Shown: one piece after another, positions 8,751-15,488 of the stretch | Numbering within the stretch: position 1 is the stretch's first letter | How the letters are laid out: every line of letters starts with the position of its first letter | Assembly: GCA_002411085.1 (NCBI GenBank) | Contig: DHQK01000074.1 | Location: 1 to 15,488, forward strand | DNA: 15,488 nucleotides | Origin: Marinilabilia sp. UBA5340 | GTDB taxonomy: Bacteria > Bacteroidota > Bacteroidia > Bacteroidales > Marinilabiliaceae | Direction of reading: 5' to 3' | Notes under the pieces: generated by a model | What the model was told of the DNA's origin: nothing | Seen by the model: the letters and a program-made list of their open reading frames with translations, nothing else | Database searches by the model: none | Position numbers and translations under genes: made by a program

Positions 8751-11009
8751 ATGCGCATATTCATTCTTTTTCTAATACTTATCCTGCTTCCCGGCTTCCA
8801 ACATCTGGAGGCGCAGGAATCACGTCCTAAAGTCGGATTGGTGTTGAGTGGTGGTGGGGCTAAAGGACTGGCCCATATCGGGGTACTCAAAGTACTTGAA
8901 GAGGAAGGCATTGTTCCCGACTACATTACCGGAACCAGTATGGGTAGCATTATCGGGGGCCTTTATGCCATCGGATACAATGCGCACGAACTGGATTCCA
9001 TCGTCAACGGTGTTTCCTGGACAACCCTGCTGTCCGATCAGATCCCTCTCTCCTCGGTATCCCCTCAGGAAAAAGAAGATTACAATCGCTACCAGGTAGA
9101 ATTTAACATCACACGTGACGGTCTTGAAATCCCGTCCGGACTGGTGCGGGGACAAAAAATCAGTGAACTGATTTCGCGTCTTAGCTGGCATGTATCAGAC
9201 AATCAGGATTTCGATGAATTGCCCATTCCTTTCCGTTGTGTTGCTGCCGATCTCATCAGTGGTAATCAATATGTATTTGAAGAAGGAGATCTCACCACAG
9301 CACTCAGAGCAAGCATGTCTATTCCCTCGGTGTTTTCACCTGTCAAAATGGATTCTATGCTGCTGGTTGACGGAGGGATTCTCAACAACTATCCGGCCTA
9401 CCTGTGCAAGAAAATGGGAGCTGATATTATCATTGGAGTCAACGTTGGATTTGAAGATAAAGCCGATCGGGAAGCCCCGGAAACGCTCCCGGAAATCCTT
9501 ATGGCATCGGCTACCATAGGTGGGAATATCGCCATGCGCAGAGCAATTAAAAGAACAGATCTCCTCATCTCACCACCATTAAAAGACTACAACACTGCCA
9601 GTTTCACAAGCGCTGCCAGCATTATTGAGGCAGGGGAAATAGCCGCCCGCGAACAGACAGACGCCTTGAAAAAACTGATGGAGATTCACGAAATTGAGAA
9701 ACGCTCCCTGCCCAACATCGACAAATCAGCCTCAATCCAACGAATTATCTCTGCAATACAGATCAACGGACTGATCAATACTTCGCGTCAGTTCCTGCTG
9801 GGAAACCTAAGGATAGAACCTGGCGATACCATTACCAGTCACGATATGCGAGTAGGCATTGAACGGGCCATGGGTACGCGCTACTTCGAAAACATCACCT
9901 ATTCCTTTAAACCACTGGAAAAGGGGCATGTTCTGATACTGAATGTAGAAGAAAGCAACCAGGCAAAAGCAAAATTTTCACTTCATTATGACAATGAATA
10001 CAAAGCAGGATTGCTGGCCAATCTCACCATAAGAAACCTGTTTGGCAATTCCTCGCGCACCTCATTGACCACTGATATTTCGGAAACACCCAGACTGGCC
10101 CTGTCGCACCTGAATTATCTGGGAGAAAAACAGGTAGCAGCCGCCAAAATCGGTTTCACCTACGAGAACAACAATCTACCCGCATACCTTGATGATGGTT
10201 CGAAATACGGAACTTTCAAGCAACAATATTCCACCGCACAGGCAGGCTTCCTCACCAATCTGGGAACCTACTGGCAGATGGAGGTGAATGTACGTTATAC
10301 CCATACCACCCTGCAAAACAGGAGCGGTTTTTCCGATATCTTCTACGCAGGGGTGGAACGATTTGGTAATACTTTTCTAGCTTCCAGGTTCGATTTCAAC
10401 TATAACTCCATAGACCGGCGTTACTTCCCTGTCAGAGGCTCCAAGATCAATCTCTACTATCATGTAAATATCGAAAGCCGTGAACTTTACAAAGGAAGCT
10501 CCGAAGGGGGAGAAATGATCGCTCCCCTCACAGCCATTCCCAACCGACAGTATTTCAGAGTGGGTGGAAACTGGCAAAAGTACATTTCTGTAAGCAATAA
10601 GTTCACCCCAGGCATCAGGCTCTCAGGGCAGTTTACCAACAAAGAAGCCCCACTGCTCGATCTTACCTTTATTGGAGGGCTTCCGTTCAACAACCGGAGC
10701 AACGAAGTGCATTTTATCGGCTATTCGTTTAGAGAAAAACTCGTGGAAGACTACGCCCTCGGAGAGGTAGATCTCCGTTACCGCATTATGCCTCAGATCC
10801 ATCTCAACGTTCAGGGAGGGATCCTCTTCTCCACCATCAATCTGCCCGAACAGATAGAACCCATCGGTCTCGACAAGACGGAACGTGTATTGGGATACGG
10901 TCTGATGCTGGCTTATGACAGCTTTCTGGGCCCTGTTCAGCTGGGAGCAGGCAGCAACGATACCGATCACCGGCTTCGTTGGTATTTCAATTTCGGGTTT
11001 AACTTCTAA
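8751..11009 (+). CDS. Patatin-like phospholipase fused to POTRA and Omp85-type barrel (PlpD-like, type Vd)
   Basis: Predicted lipid acyl hydrolase exported to the outer membrane. From ATG 8751 the protein has 752 residues. Residues 1-22 look like a signal peptide (hydrophobic run ending in EAQ). The patatin domain spans about 27-300: oxyanion motif GGGAKG at 34-39, nucleophile S63 in GTSMG (61-65), and D207 in DGG (207-209), giving a complete Ser-Asp dyad. A POTRA-like segment follows at about 325-402. Residues from about 405 alternate in beta-strand fashion, carry Omp85-like patterns such as GPVQLGAG, and end in Phe, as outer-membrane barrels do. This order matches PlpD of Pseudomonas and FplA of Fusobacterium. 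A TTG at 8742 in frame would add three residues; the ATG is preferred. Substrate is unknown; phospholipids are likely from the family. It appears to be transcribed alone. Confidence 0.9.
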   Translation: MRIFILFLILILLPGFQHLEAQESRPKVGLVLSGGGAKGLAHIGVLKVLEEEGIVPDYITGTSMGSIIGGLYAIGYNAHELDSIVNGVSWTTLLSDQIPLSSVSPQEKEDYNRYQVEFNITRDGLEIPSGLVRGQKISELISRLSWHVSDNQDFDELPIPFRCVAADLISGNQYVFEEGDLTTALRASMSIPSVFSPVKMDSMLLVDGGILNNYPAYLCKKMGADIIIGVNVGFEDKADREAPETLPEILMASATIGGNIAMRRAIKRTDLLISPPLKDYNTASFTSAASIIEAGEIAAREQTDALKKLMEIHEIEKRSLPNIDKSASIQRIISAIQINGLINTSRQFLLGNLRIEPGDTITSHDMRVGIERAMGTRYFENITYSFKPLEKGHVLILNVEESNQAKAKFSLHYDNEYKAGLLANLTIRNLFGNSSRTSLTTDISETPRLALSHLNYLGEKQVAAAKIGFTYENNNLPAYLDDGSKYGTFKQQYSTAQAGFLTNLGTYWQMEVNVRYTHTTLQNRSGFSDIFYAGVERFGNTFLASRFDFNYNSIDRRYFPVRGSKINLYYHVNIESRELYKGSSEGGEMIAPLTAIPNRQYFRVGGNWQKYISVSNKFTPGIRLSGQFTNKEAPLLDLTFIGGLPFNNRSNEVHFIGYSFREKLVEDYALGEVDLRYRIMPQIHLNVQGGILFSTINLPEQIEPIGLDKTERVLGYGLMLAYDSFLGPVQLGAGSNDTDHRLRWYFNFGFNF

Positions 11010-11159
11010 TCTGCTTCACTCAAAAAAACATACTACTCACTCAAATTTACCATTCATTCACTCATTTCATTGGGATCCGGCTAACATTGACATTACTTTC
11101 ACATTGGATTAAAAACCCAACGCCCCCTAAGACCATTATCAACCAGAAAACCCGCCTAC

Positions 11160-11177
11160 TTTAAGTATTACCTTAAA
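11160..11177. promoter_or_regulatory. Inverted repeat 10 bases before the AidA/PixA-like gene
   Basis: TTTAAG and CTTAAA form a perfect 6-bp inverted repeat around a 6-base spacer, ending 10 bases before the ATG at 11188. It could be an operator. AT-rich 6-bp arms also arise by chance. The rest of the 178-base gap after the patatin gene is AT-rich with short CATT/CACT-like runs and no clear promoter. Confidence 0.25.
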
Positions 11178-11187
11178 CCAGGCAACA

Positions 11188-11787
11188 ATGAGCAATGTTA
11201 TCGGAATGCTGGTGTTGGTAGATTCTGCCGCACTTATGAAAGACGAGCGGATTCAGCAAATGATTGAATCTGCAGGAAACAAAGAGGAGATTCCCGTTTT
11301 CACCATTCAGGATGAGGATGATTTCTCTGCCTATATCTACATGATGGCAGATCGTCGTCATGTAGTAGAAGGACTGGGCACAGGAAAACTGAAAATAAAA
11401 GCCACCCCCGGAGATGAACTCAGATGGTGGGAAGCCAATATTTTTCAGAACTCACCTTTCGAAATCATGATTAAAGAAGTTTCACCGGCCTGTAGCCAAC
11501 AATTGTCCTGGCAGCAGATTTTTCAACATACGCCGGTTTTACATCCCGAGGTGGAGAAAGAAAGTGCTTCCACCATCGGATTGTTTGGAAGAGATATGTT
11601 CTGGGCGGCAGCGTTTGCAGATTTCAGATACCAAACACGGATAAAAGAAGATACCCGACTCAATGAACCCAATATCGACCTGGATTATCACATTGATCTT
11701 CAGGTCATGGACAAATCACTTCCTGAAGAAAAACCCGTCTGTATCCTCAGATGGTTCCCAAAAATACATCTTCAGGAAGCATCCTAA
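11188..11787 (+). CDS. AidA/PixA-like (inclusion body family) protein
   Basis: Small protein of 199 residues, no signal peptide or membrane segment, so presumably cytoplasmic. The pattern recalls the AidA/PixA family (PixA is an inclusion-body protein of Xenorhabdus). It has an opening strand of the form NVIxxLVLVD at 3-12, then IYMMADRRHVVEGLGTG at about 50-66, and a G-D-x-x-R-W-x-E motif at about 75-82. A later segment ends in the strand RWFPKIHL near 188-195, where family members have a WDP-type motif. Biochemical role of the family is poorly defined; members have been linked to quorum-regulated or phase-variable expression in Proteobacteria. The gene stands alone on the plus strand and converges on the response regulator gene. 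Family assignment is by eye and should be treated as probable, not certain. Confidence 0.6.
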   Translation: MSNVIGMLVLVDSAALMKDERIQQMIESAGNKEEIPVFTIQDEDDFSAYIYMMADRRHVVEGLGTGKLKIKATPGDELRWWEANIFQNSPFEIMIKEVSPACSQQLSWQQIFQHTPVLHPEVEKESASTIGLFGRDMFWAAAFADFRYQTRIKEDTRLNEPNIDLDYHIDLQVMDKSLPEEKPVCILRWFPKIHLQEAS

Positions 11788-11831
11788 CCCCTAAACCCTA
11801 ACACTACTCTCTCTATCTCAGTTTGTCTGGA

Positions 11832-11879
11832 AGAAAGACCTGTCAGCTGCTCTGGTCAAGCGCTGGCAGGTTACTTTCT
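11832..11879. terminator. Bidirectional terminator-like hairpin between convergent genes
   Basis: ACCTGTCAGC (11838-11847) pairs with GCTGGCAGGT (11862-11871) with one G-U wobble, closing a 14-base loop. The stem can extend through AGAAAG (11832-11837) and CTTTCT (11874-11879) past a two-base bulge. It lies 44 bases after the AidA/PixA-like gene and well beyond the response regulator stop on the other strand. The T-rich flanks are imperfect on both strands, so it may terminate either transcript only weakly. Confidence 0.5.
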
Positions 11880-11891
11880 ATGACTACATTA

Positions 11892-11995
11892 CTTCTGCCT
11901 TCTCTCTCTACGCACTGCTGACTGATTTCTGAAAGATTCTTCGCAGGTTCAGAATGATACACGCTCTCACCTTCTGCCTCTATAAACTTCTGCCT
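11892..11995 (+). repeat. Three short CTTCTGCCT direct repeats
   Basis: CTTCTGCCT occurs at 11892-11900, 11971-11979 and 11987-11995 within a pyrimidine-rich gap (11788-12011) that holds no gene. Such low-complexity gap sequence is probably non-functional filler, but the copies bracket the half repeat at 11934. Confidence 0.45.
11934..11960 (+). repeat. Decayed half copy of the hairpin repeat element
   Basis: AGATTCTTCGCAGG followed by TTCAGAATGATA matches the left arm of the complete element at 15302 at 24 of 26 positions, in the same orientation. The right arm is absent, so it cannot form the long hairpin. Confidence 0.7.
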
Positions 11996-12011
11996 TCAGC
12001 CTCCTCTGTCT

Positions 12012-12773
12012 TCAGATTACCCGAAAATGCTTAAATACTTTCTCCTGCGCCGACCTGGTAACCGGAATGCGCTGATCATTAATAAAAAGCGTATTGCCTT
12101 CGAACCCGGTGACATTGGATAGATTGACAATAAAGGAGCGATGTACCCGCATAAACTGAGAGGAAGGTAGTTTATCTTCAAAATTTTTCAGCACCAGAGA
12201 ATAAGTATACTTTTCGTTTTGAGTATGGACTATGGTATAGTTACTCTCAGCTTCGAGCCATAAGATATCCTCAAATCTAACCTTGTGATAACTGGTGTTT
12301 TTTTTCAGAAAAAGACACCCGGGCATTTGCAACACATATTCTTCTTCTGATGATGTAGGCTCACTAACGGTGGGAGATACAGAAGCCTGCCCCTCACCAT
12401 AAAAATTTCGCAGGGCCAGATCTACCGATACTTTTACCTGCCGGTCGTTAAAAGGCTTTAACAGATACGCCGCAGGATTTACCTGACTGGCCATCTCCAC
12501 TACTTCATGATTGGCCAGGGATGTGAGGAATACAAAAGGAATATGAAACCGCTCGTTGACGACCCGCCCCAGATCGATGCCGGTTTTGGTTCCCCGCAGG
12601 TTCACATCCACCAGCATAATATCCACCTTATTTTCGTCGAGCCATTCAATGGCTTCATCTACGTTGTCGATTTTCTCGGCTATCTCATAGCCCATGTCCT
12701 CCAGCCGCATGGCTATGTCTTCGGCAATCATAAATTCATCTTCAACGATGAGGATGGTAATCTTGTTGCTCAT
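12012..12773 (-). CDS. LytTR-family response regulator
   Basis: DNA-binding response regulator of 253 residues, partner of the kinase encoded just upstream on the same strand. The receiver domain covers about 5-120: acidic pair E11/D12, phospho-acceptor D56, T84 and K106. A Ser/Glu-rich linker (about 128-146) leads to a LytTR domain at about 152-253, with the typical LWLEAESNYT and FMRVHRSFIVNL stretches. LytTR proteins bind paired direct repeats and often activate surface or extracellular functions; targets here are unknown. The start is 3 bases after the kinase stop, so the genes are very likely co-transcribed and coupled. No LytTR binding repeat was identified. Confidence 0.93.
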   Translation of the reverse strand: MSNKITILIVEDEFMIAEDIAMRLEDMGYEIAEKIDNVDEAIEWLDENKVDIMLVDVNLRGTKTGIDLGRVVNERFHIPFVFLTSLANHEVVEMASQVNPAAYLLKPFNDRQVKVSVDLALRNFYGEGQASVSPTVSEPTSSEEEYVLQMPGCLFLKKNTSYHKVRFEDILWLEAESNYTIVHTQNEKYTYSLVLKNFEDKLPSSQFMRVHRSFIVNLSNVTGFEGNTLFINDQRIPVTRSAQEKVFKHFRVI

Positions 12774-12776
12774 GCA

Positions 12777-14591
12777 TTAAGTCTGTAGTTTGTCTGAACT
12801 CATCGATAACTCCCATCGGCAACCATGGTCATTGGTCTGGGTCAATTCGCCCTGCAACTGCCTGATAAGAGAGTGAACCAACTTCATCCCCAGCGAACGA
12901 CTCTTCCTGAAATCGAACCCTTCGGGAATTCCCGGCCCGTTATCGGCTATTATCAACCGCAATTTATCATTTTCTTCTTTAAGCGCCACATCAATGCGCA
13001 ATTTGCTTTCGCCCAATGCATATTTCAATGAGTTGGTCAGTAGCTCATTGATAATGATTCCCAGCGGAATGGCCAGATCGATGTACAACTTGGCAGTGGA
13101 AAGGTCTAAATGTAAGTCCACTTCTTTGCCAAAACCATACACCAAATTATCCACCAGTTCTTTGATGTAATCGGCCAGTCGAATATGGGTATCCACGTCT
13201 TCACGATACAATTTCTGATGAATGAGCATCAGTGCATCGATGCGCCTTCGGGCAGCCACCAGTGCATCGGCAGCCGGTTCGCCCTTAAATTGGGCGGCCT
13301 GCAACGAAAACATGCTCGATACCATCTGCAGGTTATTCTTTACCCGATGATTGAGCTCCCGCAGTAGTAGAGCTTTCTCTTTTTCCCGTTGTTCAATAAG
13401 ATCCTTCTGCTCGGCTACCTGCTTGTAAGCACGCTTGCGCAAAATTTGCAGACGGTACAAAATAGAAAGCAACACCAACAGAATAAAAGCACCAACCGAT
13501 AGTACAATTACCGTCCGTCGCTTACTCTCATTCTCCACCTCCAGGATGCGGATGTTGGCATCTTTACGATCGAGCCAGTATTGACTCTCCAGTTGTTCTG
13601 TCTTACGAACGTTTTCGATATTCACCAGACTGTCATGGTAAACTTCATACTGTTTCCGCAGTTCCAGCGCATCGTGAAAGCGTCCGGTTTGCTCATAAAA
13701 CAGGGACAAATCTTTACTGATGTCCCGGATTTGTTCTTTCAGCTTCTCCCGTTCTGCTATTTGCAGGGCTTCGTGGAGAAGTTCTTCGCCCTGCTCCTTT
13801 TGCCCTTGCCGGATGTAAATCTGTGCCAGCTCCGACTGATATACCGAAGTGGAGTAATAGTCGCCCATTTCACCCAGTATTTCCATGGCGGATTTCAAAA
13901 GGTCAATGGCTTCTTCCTCTTTGTTTTGGGTAGCATATACCATACCCAGGTTTCCACGGGCATAGCCTTTAACGATTTCAACATAATCATTGTTTAGCTT
14001 TTGATTCAACTCCAGACACTCCTTAAATAAGATGCCAGCACTGTCAGAGTTACCATCCAGCCGGTAGGTCTCACCCAGGTTGATCATGGCCAGCACTACA
14101 TTGGCAGTATCTTTGCGTTGCTGAAAGGTATTCAGGGCTTGTGAAATGTAAGTAATAGCCTTAGAATAATTTTTATCTGCAAGATAATGACTACCAATCT
14201 GTAGCCTCATTCCAGCAGTTTTCTCAAATAACTTCAACTCATCATAAATTTTAAGCGCTTTGAAAGAGGACTCAATTGACTTAGAGTAGTTTCCCATATC
14301 CCTATATGCAAGACTAATATGTTCCTGAATTAAACCTTCATGCCAAACAAGCTCCTTGCTTTTAGCGATTTCCAAAGCCATTCTGCATGCGTTTAACGCT
14401 TCGACAGGTTCTCCACTATGGGAAGATGAAATCTTTAACAGTAATCGAATCCTGGTACTATCGTTCTTCGTTGAAATCAGGAGGTTTTTCAAACTATCAA
14501 TTTCTTCATTTTTCAAAAAGCCCTGTGCTTCCAAAAAAGAAAATTGAAAGTTAAAAAGAAATAAAACATATAATACCAGGATTTGTCTCAT
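12777..14591 (-). CDS. TPR-containing sensor histidine kinase (HisKA_2 type)
   Basis: Membrane sensor kinase of 604 residues that should phosphorylate the adjacent LytTR regulator. Residues 1-22 look like a signal peptide, followed by a periplasmic region of tetratricopeptide repeats (about 40-325; for example around the NYSKSI, NLGETYRLDG and LARQG-like helices). After a short coiled coil comes one membrane helix at about 360-379. A cytoplasmic coiled coil leads to the HisKA_2 dimerisation domain with H415 in ELNHRVKNN. The ATPase domain shows an N box (INELLTNSLKYA, around N515 and N520), a G1 box (DNGPGIP, 550-556) and a G2-like SLGMKLV. The TPR sensor may bind a protein or peptide, but the ligand is unknown. 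The ATG is 23 bases after the 175-residue gene, with a palindrome in between. Confidence 0.93.
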   Translation of the reverse strand: MRQILVLYVLFLFNFQFSFLEAQGFLKNEEIDSLKNLLISTKNDSTRIRLLLKISSSHSGEPVEALNACRMALEIAKSKELVWHEGLIQEHISLAYRDMGNYSKSIESSFKALKIYDELKLFEKTAGMRLQIGSHYLADKNYSKAITYISQALNTFQQRKDTANVVLAMINLGETYRLDGNSDSAGILFKECLELNQKLNNDYVEIVKGYARGNLGMVYATQNKEEEAIDLLKSAMEILGEMGDYYSTSVYQSELAQIYIRQGQKEQGEELLHEALQIAEREKLKEQIRDISKDLSLFYEQTGRFHDALELRKQYEVYHDSLVNIENVRKTEQLESQYWLDRKDANIRILEVENESKRRTVIVLSVGAFILLVLLSILYRLQILRKRAYKQVAEQKDLIEQREKEKALLLRELNHRVKNNLQMVSSMFSLQAAQFKGEPAADALVAARRRIDALMLIHQKLYREDVDTHIRLADYIKELVDNLVYGFGKEVDLHLDLSTAKLYIDLAIPLGIIINELLTNSLKYALGESKLRIDVALKEENDKLRLIIADNGPGIPEGFDFRKSRSLGMKLVHSLIRQLQGELTQTNDHGCRWELSMSSDKLQT

Positions 14592-14594
14592 CTT

Positions 14595-14608
14595 AAGAGT
14601 ATACTCTT
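14595..14608. promoter_or_regulatory. Perfect 14-bp palindrome before the kinase start
   Basis: AAGAGTATACTCTT is its own reverse complement and ends 3 bases before the kinase start codon on the minus strand. It could be an operator for a dimeric regulator, or a 5-bp hairpin with a TATA loop that hides the kinase start. It lies in the 23-base gap after the 175-residue gene. Confidence 0.45.
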
Positions 14609-14614
14609 TCTGAA

Positions 14615-15142
14615 TTAATCATCAGGCTCTGTTGTATTCTTAATAATCGGATCAATTACCGCCATTTTATCAGCGCCACCAATTTTAAAATTGATCAGGT
14701 AAAAAATATTTTCCTTCAGCTTTATTTTCCCAGGAGTAAACACAGAAAAATTATCATCCTTTGTAGGCTTCACAATCAAATGGCCATCAAGGGTAGCTTC
14801 ACATGGGGTGCGGTCCAGGTCAAATATTTCGGCCCACTCCGATTTTTTGGTGATGGTAGGGGTAATCAAATCCATGTTGATTTCGCCATTAATATCACCT
14901 GTCGTTTTGTCGTAAAGGGTAACCGGATACTTTTTGGAATTAGAAACCAGCGTAACCACATACTCGGTATCGGATTCCAGAGGTAAAATTTTATTGCCCT
15001 GCCACTTAATATCGGGGGCATCAATTTTACAGAAATCATCGGCTACCAATGGTTGTGCAGCTGTTCCCCAGGTGGGATCTTTTCCAAAAAAATCGATCAA
15101 TCCGTCTGTGTCAACGGTGATTTTAATTACCTTTTTCTTCAT
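14615..15142 (-). CDS. Unrecognised beta-rich protein, possibly distant AidA/PixA-like
   Basis: Protein of 175 residues that I cannot assign with confidence. There is no signal peptide, membrane helix or cysteine pair typical of secretion, so it is probably cytoplasmic. Composition and alternation suggest mostly beta structure. Some landmarks are in the same order as in the AidA/PixA family: an opening strand VIKITVDTDGLI (5-16), and near the end FTPGKIKLKE and FKIGGADKMAV followed by IDPIIKN, where family members have a WDP-type end. This is a by-eye resemblance only. ATG at 15142 follows an AT-rich leader on the minus strand; no clear -7/-33 promoter was seen. It is the first visible gene of the minus-strand cluster and may be co-transcribed with the kinase and regulator. 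Confidence 0.75.
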   Translation of the reverse strand: MKKKVIKITVDTDGLIDFFGKDPTWGTAAQPLVADDFCKIDAPDIKWQGNKILPLESDTEYVVTLVSNSKKYPVTLYDKTTGDINGEINMDLITPTITKKSEWAEIFDLDRTPCEATLDGHLIVKPTKDDNFSVFTPGKIKLKENIFYLINFKIGGADKMAVIDPIIKNTTEPDD

Positions 15143-15240
15143 AGTAAATAATTTTAAGTTAGGTATAGTGTGTTAATCGATTGTGAATTTATCAAATAAA
15201 ATGGTAAAATGAAATTTTCAGGTGGAATTATCGAATGGAC

Positions 15241-15299
15241 TGGGAAGGGGAGAAAGGGGTGGAAAGGTGAAAGGGTGGAAAGGTAGGACGGTGGAGGTT
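15241..15299 (+). repeat. Polypurine tract with direct repeat
   Basis: Almost pure G/A with a few T and C. GGTGGAAAGGT occurs twice, at 15258-15268 and 15274-15284, with a 16-base offset. The G runs at 15242-15275 could in principle form a G-quadruplex with one long (13-base) loop. Confidence 0.5.
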
Positions 15300-15301
15300 A
15301 G

Positions 15302-15368
15302 AGATTCTTCGCAGGCTCAGAATGACACCTGGCTGATTGTCATTCTGAGGAGGAACGACGAAGAATCT
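15302..15368. repeat. Complete hairpin (REP-like) repeat element
   Basis: AGATTCTTCG (15302-15311) pairs with CGAAGAATCT (15359-15368), and CTCAGAATGACA (15316-15327) pairs perfectly with TGTCATTCTGAG (15338-15349). The two stems are separated by an asymmetric internal loop (4 and 9 bases) and closed by a 10-base loop. Sequences of this GTCATTCTGAG...GAAGAATCT type recur in intergenic regions of many bacterial genomes, so this is probably a dispersed palindromic repeat, not a unique structure. Confidence 0.75.
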
Positions 15369-15488
15369 GTCTTGTCTTTCCTAAGGGGGTGTATCTTTCA
15401 ATCTTGAAAAACCCCAAACCTCACAGATTAGGGATGAAAGCTGAATCCGGGAGAAGATAAAACCATCCACATCTGTCACCACTGCCGT

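Larger units (their letters stand above)
15143..15488. other. Gene-free right edge
   Basis: No convincing gene. From left to right it holds an AT-rich stretch upstream of the 175-residue gene (to about 15235), a purine-rich tract, the hairpin repeat element, and unremarkable sequence to the window edge. An open frame of 61 codons crossing the repeats looks spurious. Confidence 0.7.

Noticed and set aside
11785..11804. CCCTAAACCCTAA-like telomere motif after the AidA/PixA-like gene
   Set aside because: Only two degenerate units; no sign of a linear end, so most likely chance.
15222..15407. 61-codon open frame on the plus strand at the right edge
   Set aside because: It runs through the polypurine tract and the hairpin repeat, and its composition reflects the repeats; no sign of a real protein.
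15390..15416. GGGGG...TTTCA-TGAAA...CCCC inverted repeat near the right edge
   Set aside because: The arms are interrupted by unpaired bases and no T run follows on the plus strand; not strong enough to call.
1..15488. CRISPR array, tRNA or rRNA gene, insertion sequence
   Set aside because: No regularly spaced repeats, no cloverleaf or rRNA sequence recognised by eye, and no transposase or integrase coding region among the genes.

Overview
The window looks like chromosomal DNA of a member of the Bacteroidota, probably a Bacteroidales/Marinilabiliales-type marine or anaerobic lineage. The evidence is an mrdA-rodA pair with an unusually long RodA, adjacent parE-parC genes for topoisomerase IV, a TPR-containing HisKA_2-type histidine kinase paired with a LytTR response regulator, few Shine-Dalgarno sequences, and matches to the Bacteroidota -7 box TAnnTTTG ahead of two genes. 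Genus and species cannot be read from the sequence alone.

Plus-strand core block (1-11009). The window opens inside a cell-shape operon: penicillin-binding protein 2 (mrdA, GTG start) overlaps rodA by 17 bases, and together they make the elongasome transpeptidase/glycosyltransferase pair. After a 265-base gap with a candidate promoter and long leader come parE and parC, two bases apart, encoding both topoisomerase IV subunits. Shikimate kinase (aroK) follows, then a secreted patatin-type lipase fused to a POTRA and an Omp85-like outer-membrane barrel (PlpD-like, type Vd layout).

Accessory-looking block (11188-15142). A small plus-strand gene resembling the AidA/PixA inclusion-body family faces a minus-strand cluster running from right to left: an unrecognised 175-residue beta-rich protein, a sensor histidine kinase and a LytTR response regulator. 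The kinase and regulator genes are 3 bases apart, and 23 bases with a perfect 14-bp palindrome separate the 175-residue gene from the kinase. A bidirectional terminator-like hairpin lies between the converging transcripts. Direct copies of a repeat arm sit on both sides of the minus-strand cluster: a decayed half copy at about 11934 and a complete hairpin element at about 15302.

The right edge (15143-15488) has no convincing gene. It holds an AT-rich stretch, a polypurine tract with a short direct repeat, and the hairpin repeat element. The most interesting inference is that the small AidA/PixA-like protein, the 175-residue protein (possibly a divergent member of the same fold) and the two-component system form one functional neighbourhood. 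This rests on sequence pattern only.
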